Source of the DNA: Desulfosporosinus shakirovi
GTDB lineage: Bacteria; Bacillota; Desulfitobacteriia; Desulfitobacteriales; Desulfitobacteriaceae
Reading direction: 5' to 3'
DNA length: 64,000 nucleotides
Assembly (NCBI RefSeq): GCF_020595055.1
Contig: NZ_JAJDOO010000006.1
Coordinates: forward strand, 124,001-188,000
The position numbers were made by a program, and so were the translations under genes. The notes beneath the pieces are model-generated. The model did no database searches and was not told where the DNA came from. It saw only the letters and a program-made list of their open reading frames with translations. This document shows, in pieces, positions 9,028 through 18,536 of this stretch (positions are counted from its first letter, which is position 1; each line of letters opens with the position of its first letter).

Positions 9028-9137
9028 TAATTATAAGCCGAATGACGGAAAATTAGTAGAGGAAAGTTTTGGAGACTGAACAGTACTTCCTATTTCAACC
9101 GTTATGAAGGTCACGAATGATAGCCTTCTCTTCGGCT

Positions 9138-9175
9138 TGTACCAAGAATCTTACGCGCGTAAGATTCTTGGTACA
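9138..9175. repeat. 38-bp perfect palindrome
   Basis: Positions 9138-9156 and 9157-9175 are exact reverse complements with no loop. The core (AAGAATCTTAC and its complement) is shared with the terminator hairpin at 617-645. No T-run follows on either strand. Confidence 0.75.
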
Positions 9176-9239
9176 GCCCGACGGATCAGCCCTTTATTTT
9201 TTGTTTAACAAATTGTGATACTCATCACATAATTACTAG

Positions 9240-9554
9240 ACCTGGATCACACCTCTTTTTACTTCCAAGAGTTATTATGTATCTTTCCATCTCAAGTCAG
9301 AAGATGATTTTCTTTACCCATCTCTCATTATTTCTAAAGACGAAGATCTAAAGAAAATATCACTTTCATTTAATCAGGAAATGGGTCATATCGCCCAATC
9401 CTTTTCAGACTATAAAACCAAATATATGTCAAGCACTCGAATCAAGGAAGCATGTACACAATTTACAGCAGACACACGTTCAATTATTTCAGAGCTAAGG
9501 AATCGCTTGAATAAGGAAGACAAAAAACTATACCCTATCGTAGAGCAGTTCTAA
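9240..9554 (+). pseudogene. Hemerythrin-like (HHE) domain remnant
   Basis: An open frame without a start, beginning after TAG 9237-9239, reads HLKSEDDFLYPSL (the HxxxEDxxxYP iron-ligand motif) and ends EDKKLYPIVEQF, which are characteristic of hemerythrin HHE proteins. The first ligand helix is missing. It would have been a cytoplasmic di-iron oxygen or NO binding protein. The rest of 9028-9846 shows nothing else I can support. Confidence 0.65.
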
Positions 9555-9846
9555 AACAAGGCCTCAGCAATACCTAATTCTACAGGCAGTCGAAGGTTCA
9601 CTATCGAATCTAAATATTACAACAGCACTCCCACTCGTAATTTTGAATTATTTATGATAGAACTTGATCCTATCCTGGAACTGAGCATACATCTGTTGGC
9701 CACTCTGAGAAATCCTACGAATATATTGCAGAACATCATCCATCCCTTTCTTATGATATACTGAAGAAGTCGTTAAAATCAAAGTACAAAACGATAATAC
9801 CTGAACCAGGGTAAACTTTAATAGTCTTGAGCAGGAGGCGGGCGCA

Positions 9847-10524
9847 ATCAAAACTATCTTGATTATCGAAGATGATCTATCCTTAAGTAACGGCATATCC
9901 CTGGCCCTCAAAGACAGCGAATTCACCTTTGTTCAAGCCCAGGATTTGCGTTGTGCAGAGCAGAACATGGAGAACCTTCCTTTTGATTTGATTATTCTGG
10001 ATATCAATCTGCCTGACGGAAACGGCCTCGATTTTCTGAAAAAGCTTCGCCAATCATCCCCTGTCCCCGTAATCATCCTAACCGCCAACGATCTGGAAAC
10101 CGATGTGGTGACCGGTCTGGAATTGGGAGCAGACGATTATATTACCAAGCCCTTTAGCTTGATGATCTTACGAGCCAGGGTCAATGCTTGCTTAAGAAAA
10201 AGCAAGCCTGCTTCATCCGATACCCTGCAGATCGATAGTTTTCTGTTTTCCTTTGGCAGGATGGAGTTTTCCAAAAATGATGCGCCCCTTGAACTCAGCA
10301 AAACCGAACAAAAGCTGCTCCGCATTTTGATAGAAAACAGAGGCAGCACTCTGACAAGGGCTCAATTGGTGGATTCAATTTGGACAGATGGTGCCGAATA
10401 TGTGGACGAAAACGCTCTCTCAGTTACAATAAAACGCTTGCGCGACAAGTTGGAAGACACCCCCTCCTCGCCTAAATATATCAAAACAATTTACGGTACC
10501 GGCTACACCTGGGCGGTGAAGTAA
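9847..10524 (+). CDS. OmpR/PhoB-family response regulator
   Basis: Receiver domain with IIEDD acidic pocket, phosphoacceptor Asp in LIILDINLPDG, and KPFS; then a C-terminal winged helix (LTRAQLVDSIW, VTIKRLRDKLE, IKTIYGTGYTW). The conserved first residues should be MKTILIIEDD, and the codon at that place is ATC (9847-9849), seven to eight bases after AGGAGG (9833-9838). An ATC start, or start-codon decay with rescue at TTG 9859, are the options. Its TAA overlaps the ATG of the kinase gene. This kinase/regulator type normally sits beside a BceAB-like ABC transporter, absent here. Confidence 0.88.
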   Translation: MKTILIIEDDLSLSNGISLALKDSEFTFVQAQDLRCAEQNMENLPFDLIILDINLPDGNGLDFLKKLRQSSPVPVIILTANDLETDVVTGLELGADDYITKPFSLMILRARVNACLRKSKPASSDTLQIDSFLFSFGRMEFSKNDAPLELSKTEQKLLRILIENRGSTLTRAQLVDSIWTDGAEYVDENALSVTIKRLRDKLEDTPSSPKYIKTIYGTGYTWAVK

Positions 10525-11456
10525 TGGACAAGTTGAATTCGATTTGGGAGATCGCTGCCGTTGCCGCCATTGCCGCCGCGCTTGCCATCGCCACGGTGGC
10601 GATTCTTCTTGAGCGCCGGAGAATGCAGCGGATCATGGATCAACTCACTATCATGCTGGACTCCGCCATGGACGGTGATTTTTCCGAGGGCTTGTTTGAC
10701 GAATCCACTCTATCAGCCCTGGAAACCAAAATGGCCCGGTTTTTGTCCTCTTCTGCAGTGTCCTCTAAAAACCTGACTAAGGAAAAGAATAACATTAAAG
10801 GTCTGATTTCAGACATATCCCACCAGACCAAAACCCCTATCTCCAACATTTTGCTTTACTCCCAGCTGCTGAGCGAACATGAATTGCCGGAGGATTGTAC
10901 CCTATGTGTAAAAGCCTTAGCTTCACAAGCTGAAAAGCTGAATTTCCTCATAGGAGCCCTGGTGAAAACTTCCCGCTTGGAAACCGGAATCATCACCATC
11001 AATCTTAAAAAGGAAGCAGTCCAAAAGTTGCTGGACGCCGCTATAGCGCAAATCAAGCCAAAATCTGAGGCCAAAGAAATCACCGTTGTCCTGGATTCAA
11101 CGGACTGCACCGCCTATTTTGATGCCAAATGGACAACCGAGGCCGTCTATAATATCCTCGATAATGCGGTTAAATACTCCCCTGCCCAAAGCACCATCAA
11201 CATTAAAGCTACTCCCTATGAGCTGTTTAACCGCATCGACATTACCGATCAAGGTATTGGGGTTACCGAGGAGGAACAGAGCAAAATCTTCGCTCGTTTT
11301 TATCGATCGGCGGCAGTAAGCGGCCATGAAGGAGTAGGAATTGGCCTGTTTTTAGCCCGCGAGATCATTTCCTCCGGCGGTGGCTATCTCAAAGTGTCCT
11401 CAAAATTGGGGCAAGGTGCTACTTTCTCGATTTTTCTCCCGACGGAAAAACGCTGA
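10524..11456 (+). CDS. Sensor histidine kinase with one membrane segment
   Basis: 310 residues: a single hydrophobic helix (about 9-29), a short linker, then the H-box ISDISHQTKTPI with His about 100, N-box NILDNAVKYS, G1 DQGIGV and G2 GVGIGLFLAR. There is almost no extracytoplasmic loop, as in intramembrane-sensing kinases that take their signal from a partner transporter. The pair with 9847-10524 therefore probably once served a peptide-antibiotic ABC transporter. The last 57 bases overlap the 3' end of the convergent M56 gene. Confidence 0.92.
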   Translation: MDKLNSIWEIAAVAAIAAALAIATVAILLERRRMQRIMDQLTIMLDSAMDGDFSEGLFDESTLSALETKMARFLSSSAVSSKNLTKEKNNIKGLISDISHQTKTPISNILLYSQLLSEHELPEDCTLCVKALASQAEKLNFLIGALVKTSRLETGIITINLKKEAVQKLLDAAIAQIKPKSEAKEITVVLDSTDCTAYFDAKWTTEAVYNILDNAVKYSPAQSTINIKATPYELFNRIDITDQGIGVTEEEQSKIFARFYRSAAVSGHEGVGIGLFLAREIISSGGGYLKVSSKLGQGATFSIFLPTEKR

Positions 11457-13505
11457 ATCTTGCAAGGGTTGAAGTGATGTCTCATGATACAGCTTTGCAT
11501 AAGCTTCTAAAATTGATTCCACCGCTTTCTCTACTTCAGATTCCTGCACCATCGAATAAACTATACATTCCAAACCCTTCTCGGGGATTGTAAACTTAGC
11601 AGCTGGCAACCCTTGAATGTTGTTTTTCAACCGCAGTTTAACTTCAGTTCCGCCGATTTGTTTTGTATCAAAATCAGAGTCTGGCGTTAACACCGGAGTC
11701 GGTTCTCCGAAGGGGTTGTCTCCCTTACCTATCTCTACATCTAAATATGATGCTCCTGCAGTAGTATAGGACAATGTAAAGACTTCTGACCTTTTGTCCC
11801 CTGGGGTGCTTATTTTGGAAGATGCGACTTGGAACTTATGCCCCTGGGGAACGACGATATCTCCCGGTTGAAGGGTTTTAAAACTTAACCCCTCAGAAGC
11901 TGTAGGACCCGTTTTATTAATATAAACGTTTGCAGGAGGGTTATTCACTGGAACAACTATACTTGCGCAGATTTTTTTCAAGTCATCAAGGGAAATGCCC
12001 TCATCATATCGGGTTCCGGCCGTGTACTCAATACCATTCTTTATGAATTGAATGGCATTTACTTTGGCAATTTCACTCTCATATAGTGTTGCTGACACAT
12101 CACCAATTTTGATTTCAGTTTTTGTTCCTTGATCTATACCAGCAAAATGCAAAGGATACATCCCTTCCGGGCTTGTTGTCTCGTGGATCACAAAGCTATT
12201 GTTGCTGCCATAACTTGCCCGGTAACGACTAACATTATTGCTTGGAGGAGTAATTTCCTTAAATACTGTCGAATCTGTAAGCTGGTATCCTGCGGTATAA
12301 CTTGGGAGTAAGGGGGTAAAAGAGAGGGACTTGTTATAATTAAAACTTCCATCCCTTACAGAAGATAACGGATCAGACTGGGACGTTTGTTTTGGAGTAC
12401 CTGCTCCCGCTGCAGGAGTAGCGTTGGATATTGAGTTAGTAAAACCAACTAAACCTAAACAAAAGGCTATAACGATCGCAGTATATCTCCATTTCGAAGT
12501 GGGTTTCTGGAAAAACTTGATCATTTTGATTCTCCTCTTAATTTGCTGATTGTTTTTGTTCCCAAAGAAACCGGTTGTTCCTGGGAGCCATGAAGATTGA
12601 GCAGGAGTTACTAAACTGATAATGGATAAGCCATAGCTCTGATACTCTTCAGGCTTTAAAACACTTAAGCTATCGGCATCACAAGCTAACTCACAGTCTT
12701 CACGCATTTTAGCAAAAGAGTACCAAATTAAGGGGTTAAACCAATGAACTATTTGTGCGGCGACGGCCAGCCAATTAATAAGTATATCCTTCCTTTTATA
12801 ATGAGCTAGTTCATGGATAAAAATATGTCGGGTATTTTCTTCCGTTAGCCTATTGACTAGGGATTCGGGAAGAAGAAGTTTGGGACTAACTATTCCGTAA
12901 AGACAAGGTGCTTCTATCAAATTCGTGATTATGATCGGAAGGCTTTTTCTGATACCTAGTTTGCCGGCACATTCTTGCATGAGGTTGGACATCCTTGCGA
13001 ACAGACGCAAGTCTGTTACAGAAGGTTCTCGTCTTACTTTGAAATAGAATCTGAGGTTTGTTGCAATGGTCAGAATCGCTAAAATTAAAACCCCGACTAA
13101 CCATATAATTGCTAATATGTAGATGTAGTCATTAGACAAATCCTAAGCAATAGGTTCTTCTGATTTAGTATTGCTTTGTTTGTCGGGAATAGCTTGATCA
13201 TTCGTTAACTGAATTTCTTGCCCTGATCTATCGATTTGAGTATCGATCTCTGATATCCTATTATTTGCTTGATTGACCATCAGACTTGGGACTGAATTAT
13301 TGGGTAATAAACTGTAAATGCTCCACGGACTTTGAATATCGTAAGGTATTAGTAAGCGAAGGATCACCAGCATCCAGATCGCATATTGCCACTTTGCATC
13401 CAGTTTATTTCGCAGTGCATAGTTTACCAGCAAAATTAGGACTGCCAAAATACTAGCCATAAGAGAGGATTTAATAACCCAATTGAAGACTAACCCTAAT
13501 TCCAT
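11400..13505 (-). pseudogene. BlaR1-type M56 metalloprotease receptor with DUF4367-like sensor, split by in-frame amber codon
   Basis: One frame of 702 codons interrupted only by TAG at 13143-13145 (codon 121). The first part holds two membrane helices; the second holds further helices, the zinc motif HELAH with ELACDA downstream, the QIKRRIKMIKFF segment and a fourth helix, i.e. the BlaR1 core. The external part resembles DUF4367 (FIKNGIEYTAG...LDDLKKICASIVV). A TTG two codons after the TAG could restart translation, giving a two-polypeptide receptor; otherwise it is a pseudogene. It lies 19 bases after blaI in the usual order and overlaps the convergent kinase gene by 57 bases. Confidence 0.85.
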
Positions 13506-13524
13506 AAAATAACCCCCTTTCGGA

Positions 13525-13902
13525 TTACTTATCTTCTAAAAGTTTCTTAAGCTCTTCTATTTCTTCTGTCGATAACTCTTTATTTTCGATGAAGTTTTTA
13601 ACGAGTAGATTAAGAGAACCGTTATAAACACGACCTAAAAAAGACCTCGCTTCTTCTTTAGCACATTGGTTTTCAGAAACTAAAGGATAATATGAATATC
13701 CTCGGCTTCCAACCTCATAGGATAAAGCTTTTTTAGTAACCAATCGACTAAGCAATGTTTTAATCGTTTTTGGTTTCCAGTCAGTTGTCCCTTTCAATCC
13801 ATTAATGACATCGCTGGAACCGAGAGGAGACTCCTTCCATAATACTTTCATTACCAGCCATTCAGCATCGGATATTTGCGGAATGTTTTTCATTTTCTTC
13901 AC
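13525..13902 (-). CDS. blaI: BlaI/MecI-family repressor
   Basis: 125 residues with the winged helix at the N-terminus (QISDAEWLVMKVLWKESPLGSSDVI, WKPKTIKTLLSRLVTKKAL) and a C-terminal dimerisation part ending in the LSTEEIEELKKLLEDK helix. BlaI repressors are cleaved or displaced when the partner M56 receptor is activated. It is first in the operon with the M56 gene, and two dyad operators lie in its leader. Confidence 0.93.
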   Translation of the reverse strand: MKKMKNIPQISDAEWLVMKVLWKESPLGSSDVINGLKGTTDWKPKTIKTLLSRLVTKKALSYEVGSRGYSYYPLVSENQCAKEEARSFLGRVYNGSLNLLVKNFIENKELSTEEIEELKKLLEDK

Positions 13903-13907
13903 CTGCC

Positions 13908-13948
13908 TACATTCGTAATCCCTTTAATAATTAAAGCTTACATTTGTA
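13908..13948 (-). promoter_or_regulatory. Paired BlaI operators
   Basis: Two TACA-NN-TGTA-like dyads, TACATTCGTA (13908-13917) and TACATTTGTA (13939-13948), lie 31 bp apart upstream of blaI. They match the BlaI/MecI consensus and suggest repression of the operon by its own product. Confidence 0.7.
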
Positions 13949-14169
13949 GGCGGTTTTTGTCAAGTATTTCCTCAAAAAAATGCCAGTAGTTGATTCGATC
14001 AAAATGGATGTTATCTCTGTATCTCTACCGCCAGTCAGGCGATGCCACATCCTCTGAATTCCACCTAGGCCTAATGCCAACAAAACAAAATCCCAGACCG
14101 TTAAAGCCTAGGACTAATTTATGATATAAAAGGTAACCAATGGGTTCTACTCCGCATTTTAGTGCGCTT

Positions 14170-15396
14170 TTAAGACTTTAATGAAATTTTTTTGGCAATA
14201 TAATAGCCTATAAGAACTATGAAAGGCACCATCACTAGCGCCCCGAACCATGATTGTGTCTTAGCTGCCACCACAACACCGAGAATAAGTTGCCCCGGCA
14301 AAGCCATAAGAAATATGGCTTTGCTCATCGCCGCAATCTTCGATTCTGGGAGCCAGGGGAATAAACTAATAAAGGGGTCCTTAATAACCTCTTGCCAAAA
14401 CAACCAAACGACGTTGGATATCATGATTGAAAAAACAATCCAGAGAAGCCATCCATAATCCGGGGGAAAGACTAATATCGCTAAAATACTTACCCCAACC
14501 ATTTTAAGATAAAACTCAACATCTTTCTCATTACGCAACTCATATTTAAGACACATTTCCACCAAAGCATTCACCGGATTACGTTTCTTAAAGAGCAGAT
14601 TAGAGCTTCTGAATAATAAGGGGCGTTTTCTGGAGAATCTTGGCCTTTTCACATAGGTTCCGGCATTCTGTAGCATGTACTTAGCTAGTCTGAGCTTCGC
14701 AGTTTCCTCCCTGGCAACATCTTCAAAGAAAATCCCCTTTAATTTAGCCCGTTTATATAAGAGCTTACTTAAGATGATCAAGAGTATTAAAATTGACAGA
14801 TAAAACAGACCGTTGAAACTCAACAAAAGAGCCACACTTTGACTCACATACACACCTGTTACTAAAAAAATAATCAGTTTCACTATGCGCTTGGCCCAAC
14901 CCTTGAAACGAAGTTCGACAAGTTGTTTGCCAAGACCCAGACAGTTCTTAAGGAGAAAGACTAAAACGGTTAGCCATACCACACCTAGCAAGGAAAAACC
15001 GTAATGTAATAATAAAAGTGGCACCAGAATAGTCAGCAACACTAAGGTTACCACAAGGTTATAAACAACAGCATACACTAAACTATACTTGATAATCCGG
15101 CTAATCCACACTTTGCGCTGTAAAAGGAAGAGCTGATCCGCACCCTCCACGAAAATACGTATTGTACCTGACCAAGCAAAGATGACAATAATTGCTGACA
15201 GAGCATTGAGAGGAATATAGTCCAGCCACCCAGGAACCGCCCTCCACCAGGAAAGATAGTAATATATGAAACCAGCCGAAAAAGGGATGACAATATAAAG
15301 AGCTACAATCCAATCAACGCCAGTTCTCCATACTTGATACTGATAGTTCCAGTCTGCAGTAATTCGCTGAAAAAACAGCCTAGTTACGGTAATCAT
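14170..15396 (-). CDS. ecsB: ABC transporter permease, EcsB-like
   Basis: 408 residues with about nine to ten hydrophobic segments and the conserved cytoplasmic stretch VKRPRFSRKRPLLFRSSNLLF, typical of the EcsB family. Its ATG overlaps the ecsA stop (ATGA). EcsAB is an ABC exporter linked in Bacillus to secretion, competence and intramembrane proteolysis by RasP; the same role here is inference. A 120-base piece of this gene is duplicated at 23730-23868. Confidence 0.9.
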   Translation of the reverse strand: MITVTRLFFQRITADWNYQYQVWRTGVDWIVALYIVIPFSAGFIYYYLSWWRAVPGWLDYIPLNALSAIIVIFAWSGTIRIFVEGADQLFLLQRKVWISRIIKYSLVYAVVYNLVVTLVLLTILVPLLLLHYGFSLLGVVWLTVLVFLLKNCLGLGKQLVELRFKGWAKRIVKLIIFLVTGVYVSQSVALLLSFNGLFYLSILILLIILSKLLYKRAKLKGIFFEDVAREETAKLRLAKYMLQNAGTYVKRPRFSRKRPLLFRSSNLLFKKRNPVNALVEMCLKYELRNEKDVEFYLKMVGVSILAILVFPPDYGWLLWIVFSIMISNVVWLFWQEVIKDPFISLFPWLPESKIAAMSKAIFLMALPGQLILGVVVAAKTQSWFGALVMVPFIVLIGYYIAKKISLKS

Positions 15397-16103
15397 TAGC
15401 TATTCTCCAGGAGTTTATCAAAACATTCCAATAGAGAGCCCTTGGGTAACTGACATTGTTGCCTGATTTCTTTAAGATCTCCCCGAGCCACAACTCCCCC
15501 AGAGTTCATTAAGACAAAGGAACTACAGATTCGTTCCGCAGTATCCAAGATATGTGTACACATCAATACTCCTGCACCTTTGGCTCTAGCCTGGTTTAAA
15601 TAAGCCAGGAAGTCCTTCGTACCCCTGGGGTCCAGCCCCACAAAAGGCTCATCCACCACAAAAACTGAGGGCTCTAGTAAAAAACCCACAATCAGCATGA
15701 CCTTTTGCTGCATGCCCTTAGAAAAGCTGCCCGGCAGATGGTGCTTGACTTCCGTAAGGCGGAAGAGTTTGAGAAGTTCCTCAGCTTTTGGTACAAATAC
15801 TTTTCGCTCGATTTCATAGGCAGCGGCAGCTAGTTCTAAATGTTCCCAAAGTGTTAACCCTTCATATAATATGGGCTGTTCTGGGATATAGGCAAAGTTT
15901 TTCCTCGCCCCGGCGAATTCCACCTTACCGTCCATCACCGGCAGCAGCCCCATGATGGCTTTAATCGTAGTGCTTTTCCCAGCTCCGTTAGGACCAATCA
16001 GTCCTAAGAGTTCTCCCGGTTTCAGAGATAAGGTCACATTTTTGATGACCTCCGTGTTGTCAGAATAACCTGCGTGTTTAATATCTACGGTTAGTAATTC
16101 CAT
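15396..16103 (-). CDS. ecsA: ABC transporter ATP-binding protein, EcsA-like
   Basis: 235 residues: Walker A GPNGAGKST, Q-loop IPEQPILYEGLT, signature FSKGMQQKV, Walker B VFVVDEPFVGLD and the switch His in CTHILD. GAGG precedes the ATG. It forms a coupled pair with ecsB. The 5' end and leader are duplicated at 23868-23968. Upstream, the sequence carries a scar of the GntR-ABC operon still intact at 23969-25955. Confidence 0.93.
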   Translation of the reverse strand: MELLTVDIKHAGYSDNTEVIKNVTLSLKPGELLGLIGPNGAGKSTTIKAIMGLLPVMDGKVEFAGARKNFAYIPEQPILYEGLTLWEHLELAAAAYEIERKVFVPKAEELLKLFRLTEVKHHLPGSFSKGMQQKVMLIVGFLLEPSVFVVDEPFVGLDPRGTKDFLAYLNQARAKGAGVLMCTHILDTAERICSSFVLMNSGGVVARGDLKEIRQQCQLPKGSLLECFDKLLENS

Positions 16104-16157
16104 CGATTCATCCTCATTTGTCGTCGATTTTCATGATTATACTCTAAAATTCTCTTC

Positions 16158-16285
16158 TTCTATAAACCCCTAAAGAAAGGCGAGCCGAAGCGGCCATCCT
16201 TATTCCTCCTCTTTCCTGTTTCTCAAATTCCAGTATTCGTCAGCGAGAATGTTATTATTCCTCCAATAGCAGTTTGAACATTGCA
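16158..16285 (-). pseudogene. Deletion scar of a ytrABC-like operon
   Basis: The end of the permease gene (AAGGCGAGCCGAAGCGGCC, also at 24000-24019) is joined directly to the leader and gntR 3' end (also at 25524-25612). The intervening ATPase and permease genes are missing. The shared junction word CCATC suggests deletion between short direct repeats. Confidence 0.75.
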
Positions 16286-16382
16286 GAACCACGCCCTGCT
16301 GCTTTACAGTGCCATCGAGATTGCCACCGCCTGACGGAAGCCAAGTCCGTGGTCAATCATGGCGAATGGCTGGCATGGTTTA
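16286..16382 (+). pseudogene. DUF3102 domain fragment, frameshifted
   Basis: LLLYSAIEIAT in one frame continues as RLTEAKSVVNHGEWLAW in the next, the signature of DUF3102 proteins found on mobile elements. It is about 30 residues of a larger protein. A minus-strand 35-codon frame at 16394-16501 without ribosome-binding site is also present and unsupported. Confidence 0.5.
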
Positions 16383-16672
16383 CTGTCTTCTTTTTATCTA
16401 TTAGACAATTTCTCATTCTGCTCTTCCCAATTGCGCATATAACTATCGAAATCCTCGATCAAACTATCCCAATCGGTACCAACAGGATATAATTGTTTCA
16501 TCTCATAACATAATTATCACTTAGGATTTTCCATTGATTAGCATCTTTTATCAAAATAATCTCGTGCAATGCATCTGCAGATTAACAGCTTTTTCTCTTT
16601 CTATGACCCTCATAAATCTCTAGAAGTTAGATGAAGTCGGATGCTAATCGAGAAAGGTTGACAAAAACCTTG

Positions 16673-16978
16673 TCAACCTTTTGCTATCAGTATTAAATCG
16701 TCTAATTTAGGTTCCATAACATCGGGGCATGAATTATAAAGTTCTTCTGGATCAAGATCCAAGCATTCAGTTGGGTCAAATTTCCCCGCAATATCCCAAG
16801 CTAATGTATGGTTCAAAACTGTGCATGTATCTTTAAAAACACTAATATCCTGAAGTTTTTGAAATACTCCCTTAGTGGTTAAACTAGCCGCATCAAATAG
16901 CTTTATCTTTCCATCTTCAAAATAGACATATACCCTGAAATCGTTAGTCGGCATCACCTGTACAACTTTATGGAACAT
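16673..16978 (-). CDS. DUF2442 domain protein
   Basis: 101 residues (VYVYFEDGKIKLFDAASL, FKDTCTVLNHTLAWDI, CLDLDPEELY) match the DUF2442 family, whose genes usually sit next to DUF4160 genes as proposed toxin-antitoxin-like pairs. AGGAGGTG lies five bases before the ATG. It directly follows the DUF4160 frame. Confidence 0.85.
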   Translation of the reverse strand: MFHKVVQVMPTNDFRVYVYFEDGKIKLFDAASLTTKGVFQKLQDISVFKDTCTVLNHTLAWDIAGKFDPTECLDLDPEELYNSCPDVMEPKLDDLILIAKG

Positions 16979-16992
16979 AATAACACCTCCTG

Positions 16993-17252
16993 TTAAATTA
17001 GAGGATTAATCTTTTGGATGTCTTGATGCTCTTTTGCCGCTTCCCAATTCCTCATTAATTCATCTTTATGAATCTCACACCACGCAAGTACCAGTCTTAG
17101 TTGTTTTGATGGAAATATTCCTTCATTACAGAACCATTGACTATATCCACAATTATCTTATGTTCACCATACTCGGCATGAAAATGTGCAAGCATGTGGT
17201 CATTCCAATGCATCATAATCTTTATTCCGTAGAACTCTGAAACTATAGGCAT
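16993..17252 (-). pseudogene. DUF4160 domain protein, frameshifted
   Basis: MPIVSEFYGIKIMMHWNDH...HFHAEYGEHKIIVDI is the DUF4160 N-terminus. The frame stops at 17097 but continues one frame over as GIFPSKQLRLVLAWCEIHKD...NWE to 16993, so one base is missing near the GIF junction. GGAG precedes ATG 17252. It forms a two-gene unit with the intact DUF2442 gene. Confidence 0.75.
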
Positions 17253-17307
17253 GTCCTATTACTCCTTCCCAGACTCTCACTATTCATTATAAACGATCAA
17301 AACCCCT

Positions 17308-17757
17308 TTGCAAACTCACTTGCTTGAAGGTAACGCTGACATCCGCACGATTCAAGTTCTTATGGGGCATAGCAATATTTCTACGACTTCTAAGTATATC
17401 CATCTATCCAAGAAGCACCTTGCCTGGTTATCAGTCCTCTGGATGGAGGCGATTCTGTTGACTGAACTCCAGGATATTTTTAAATCGGTTCAACTTAAGC
17501 GTCTTTCTCCTGTCAAGCTAAGGCCTTTCACCGGATTCGCCTTTGTAGAACCTCCGCCCTTGGTGCCCATGCTTTGGTTTGCTCGGAATGTGGTTCAAAG
17601 GATGTTTCGTTTAATTCCTGCCGGGACCGGCATTGTCCTAAATGTCAGCATTCGGTTCAACAGGTATAGATTGAGGCTCAGATGTCTAAGCTTTTACCCG
17701 TCAGGTATTTTCATATTGTTTTTACGATTCCTCAGGAACTAAACACTATGGTTCTAC
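17308..17757 (+). mobile_element. IS91-family remnant: tyrosine recombinase tail plus transposase N-terminus
   Basis: First, the C-terminus of a tyrosine recombinase ([34 protein letters not shown]) with the catalytic HxxR/Y neighbourhood. Then, after TTG ACT GAA, the start of an IS91 transposase: LQDIFKS...LSPVK, with the zinc-finger region in a shifted frame ([28 protein letters not shown]) and later [13 protein letters not shown]. At least one frameshift and one stop (after QHSVQQV) kill it. IS91 elements of this type carry both genes. Confidence 0.7.
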
Positions 17758-17785
17758 ATATGCAGTAGTCCGACTTCGAAGGCAA

Positions 17786-18463
17786 TCATAGATTATATCC
17801 TACTGTCCTAGTCTTATTATCTGTAAACAATATAAGTTTTGGACCACTCATCAATCCCTGCCCATTATAATCATTGATTAATGGAGTTTTTGTGTATGTT
17901 AGAATAGTTCTTTTTTGTCCTGGAGGTAATATAAACTCTGATGAAGAGTCTACTCCTGTCAAAATCAAATCCTTTGAAAACCATTTCTGTTTTATATCGC
18001 CTTCTGAAGGAATCTTTATACCTAGGTACAATAGATCGTTTCCATAATTAGTAAGGGTAATTGCACCAATTATCTCTATATACCTTCTATCCTCTGAGCA
18101 TCTAATATTAAATTGTGTATTTGTCGAGTCATATTCAACTGTATCTAGACCATTATGGATTTTATAATAAACAGGTTTTGCTAGAGCCACAGCCGAAGGC
18201 ACAGTTATAAATAATAAAAGTAATACTACAATAATCTGTCGACGAGACATTACCCTTCTTGCCTCAATACATCCGATAATAAACAAAACAAAATAGATTA
18301 TTATAGGATAGTGAAACCCTGTTTGACCATTCGTCATTGGGGATATCCCTAACCCCCTAAAAATATTGTCACCGATTGAAAATCCTGTTTCAGTAGTATG
18401 TGCTAAGAAAATAGCAAAGAAAATAAGTATTACGGAAATTATTGTATGTCTTGTAATCTTCAA
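17786..18463 (-). CDS. Hypothetical membrane protein with external domain
   Basis: 225 residues. Hydrophobic segments lie at about 8-24, 50-68 and 78-96, followed by a roughly 125-residue probably extracytoplasmic part rich in beta-forming residues (YIEIIGAITLTNYGNDLLYLG). TTG start with AAAGGAGG seven bases upstream. It lies between two IS91 remnants in opposite orientations, so it may have been brought in by them. I do not recognise the family. Confidence 0.7.
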   Translation of the reverse strand: MKITRHTIISVILIFFAIFLAHTTETGFSIGDNIFRGLGISPMTNGQTGFHYPIIIYFVLFIIGCIEARRVMSRRQIIVVLLLLFITVPSAVALAKPVYYKIHNGLDTVEYDSTNTQFNIRCSEDRRYIEIIGAITLTNYGNDLLYLGIKIPSEGDIKQKWFSKDLILTGVDSSSEFILPPGQKRTILTYTKTPLINDYNGQGLMSGPKLILFTDNKTRTVGYNL

Positions 18464-18536
18464 TTTATATCCTCCTTTATTCTTGAAAAATCCATTCTTT
18501 AAAGGAAAGCTCTGAAACGGACTATTTCATATAACG

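Noticed and set aside
13143-13145. TAG read as pyrrolysine
   Set aside because: The position is a variable linker between membrane helices with no catalytic role, and no PYLIS-like feature is evident; a nonsense mutation or split translation is simpler.
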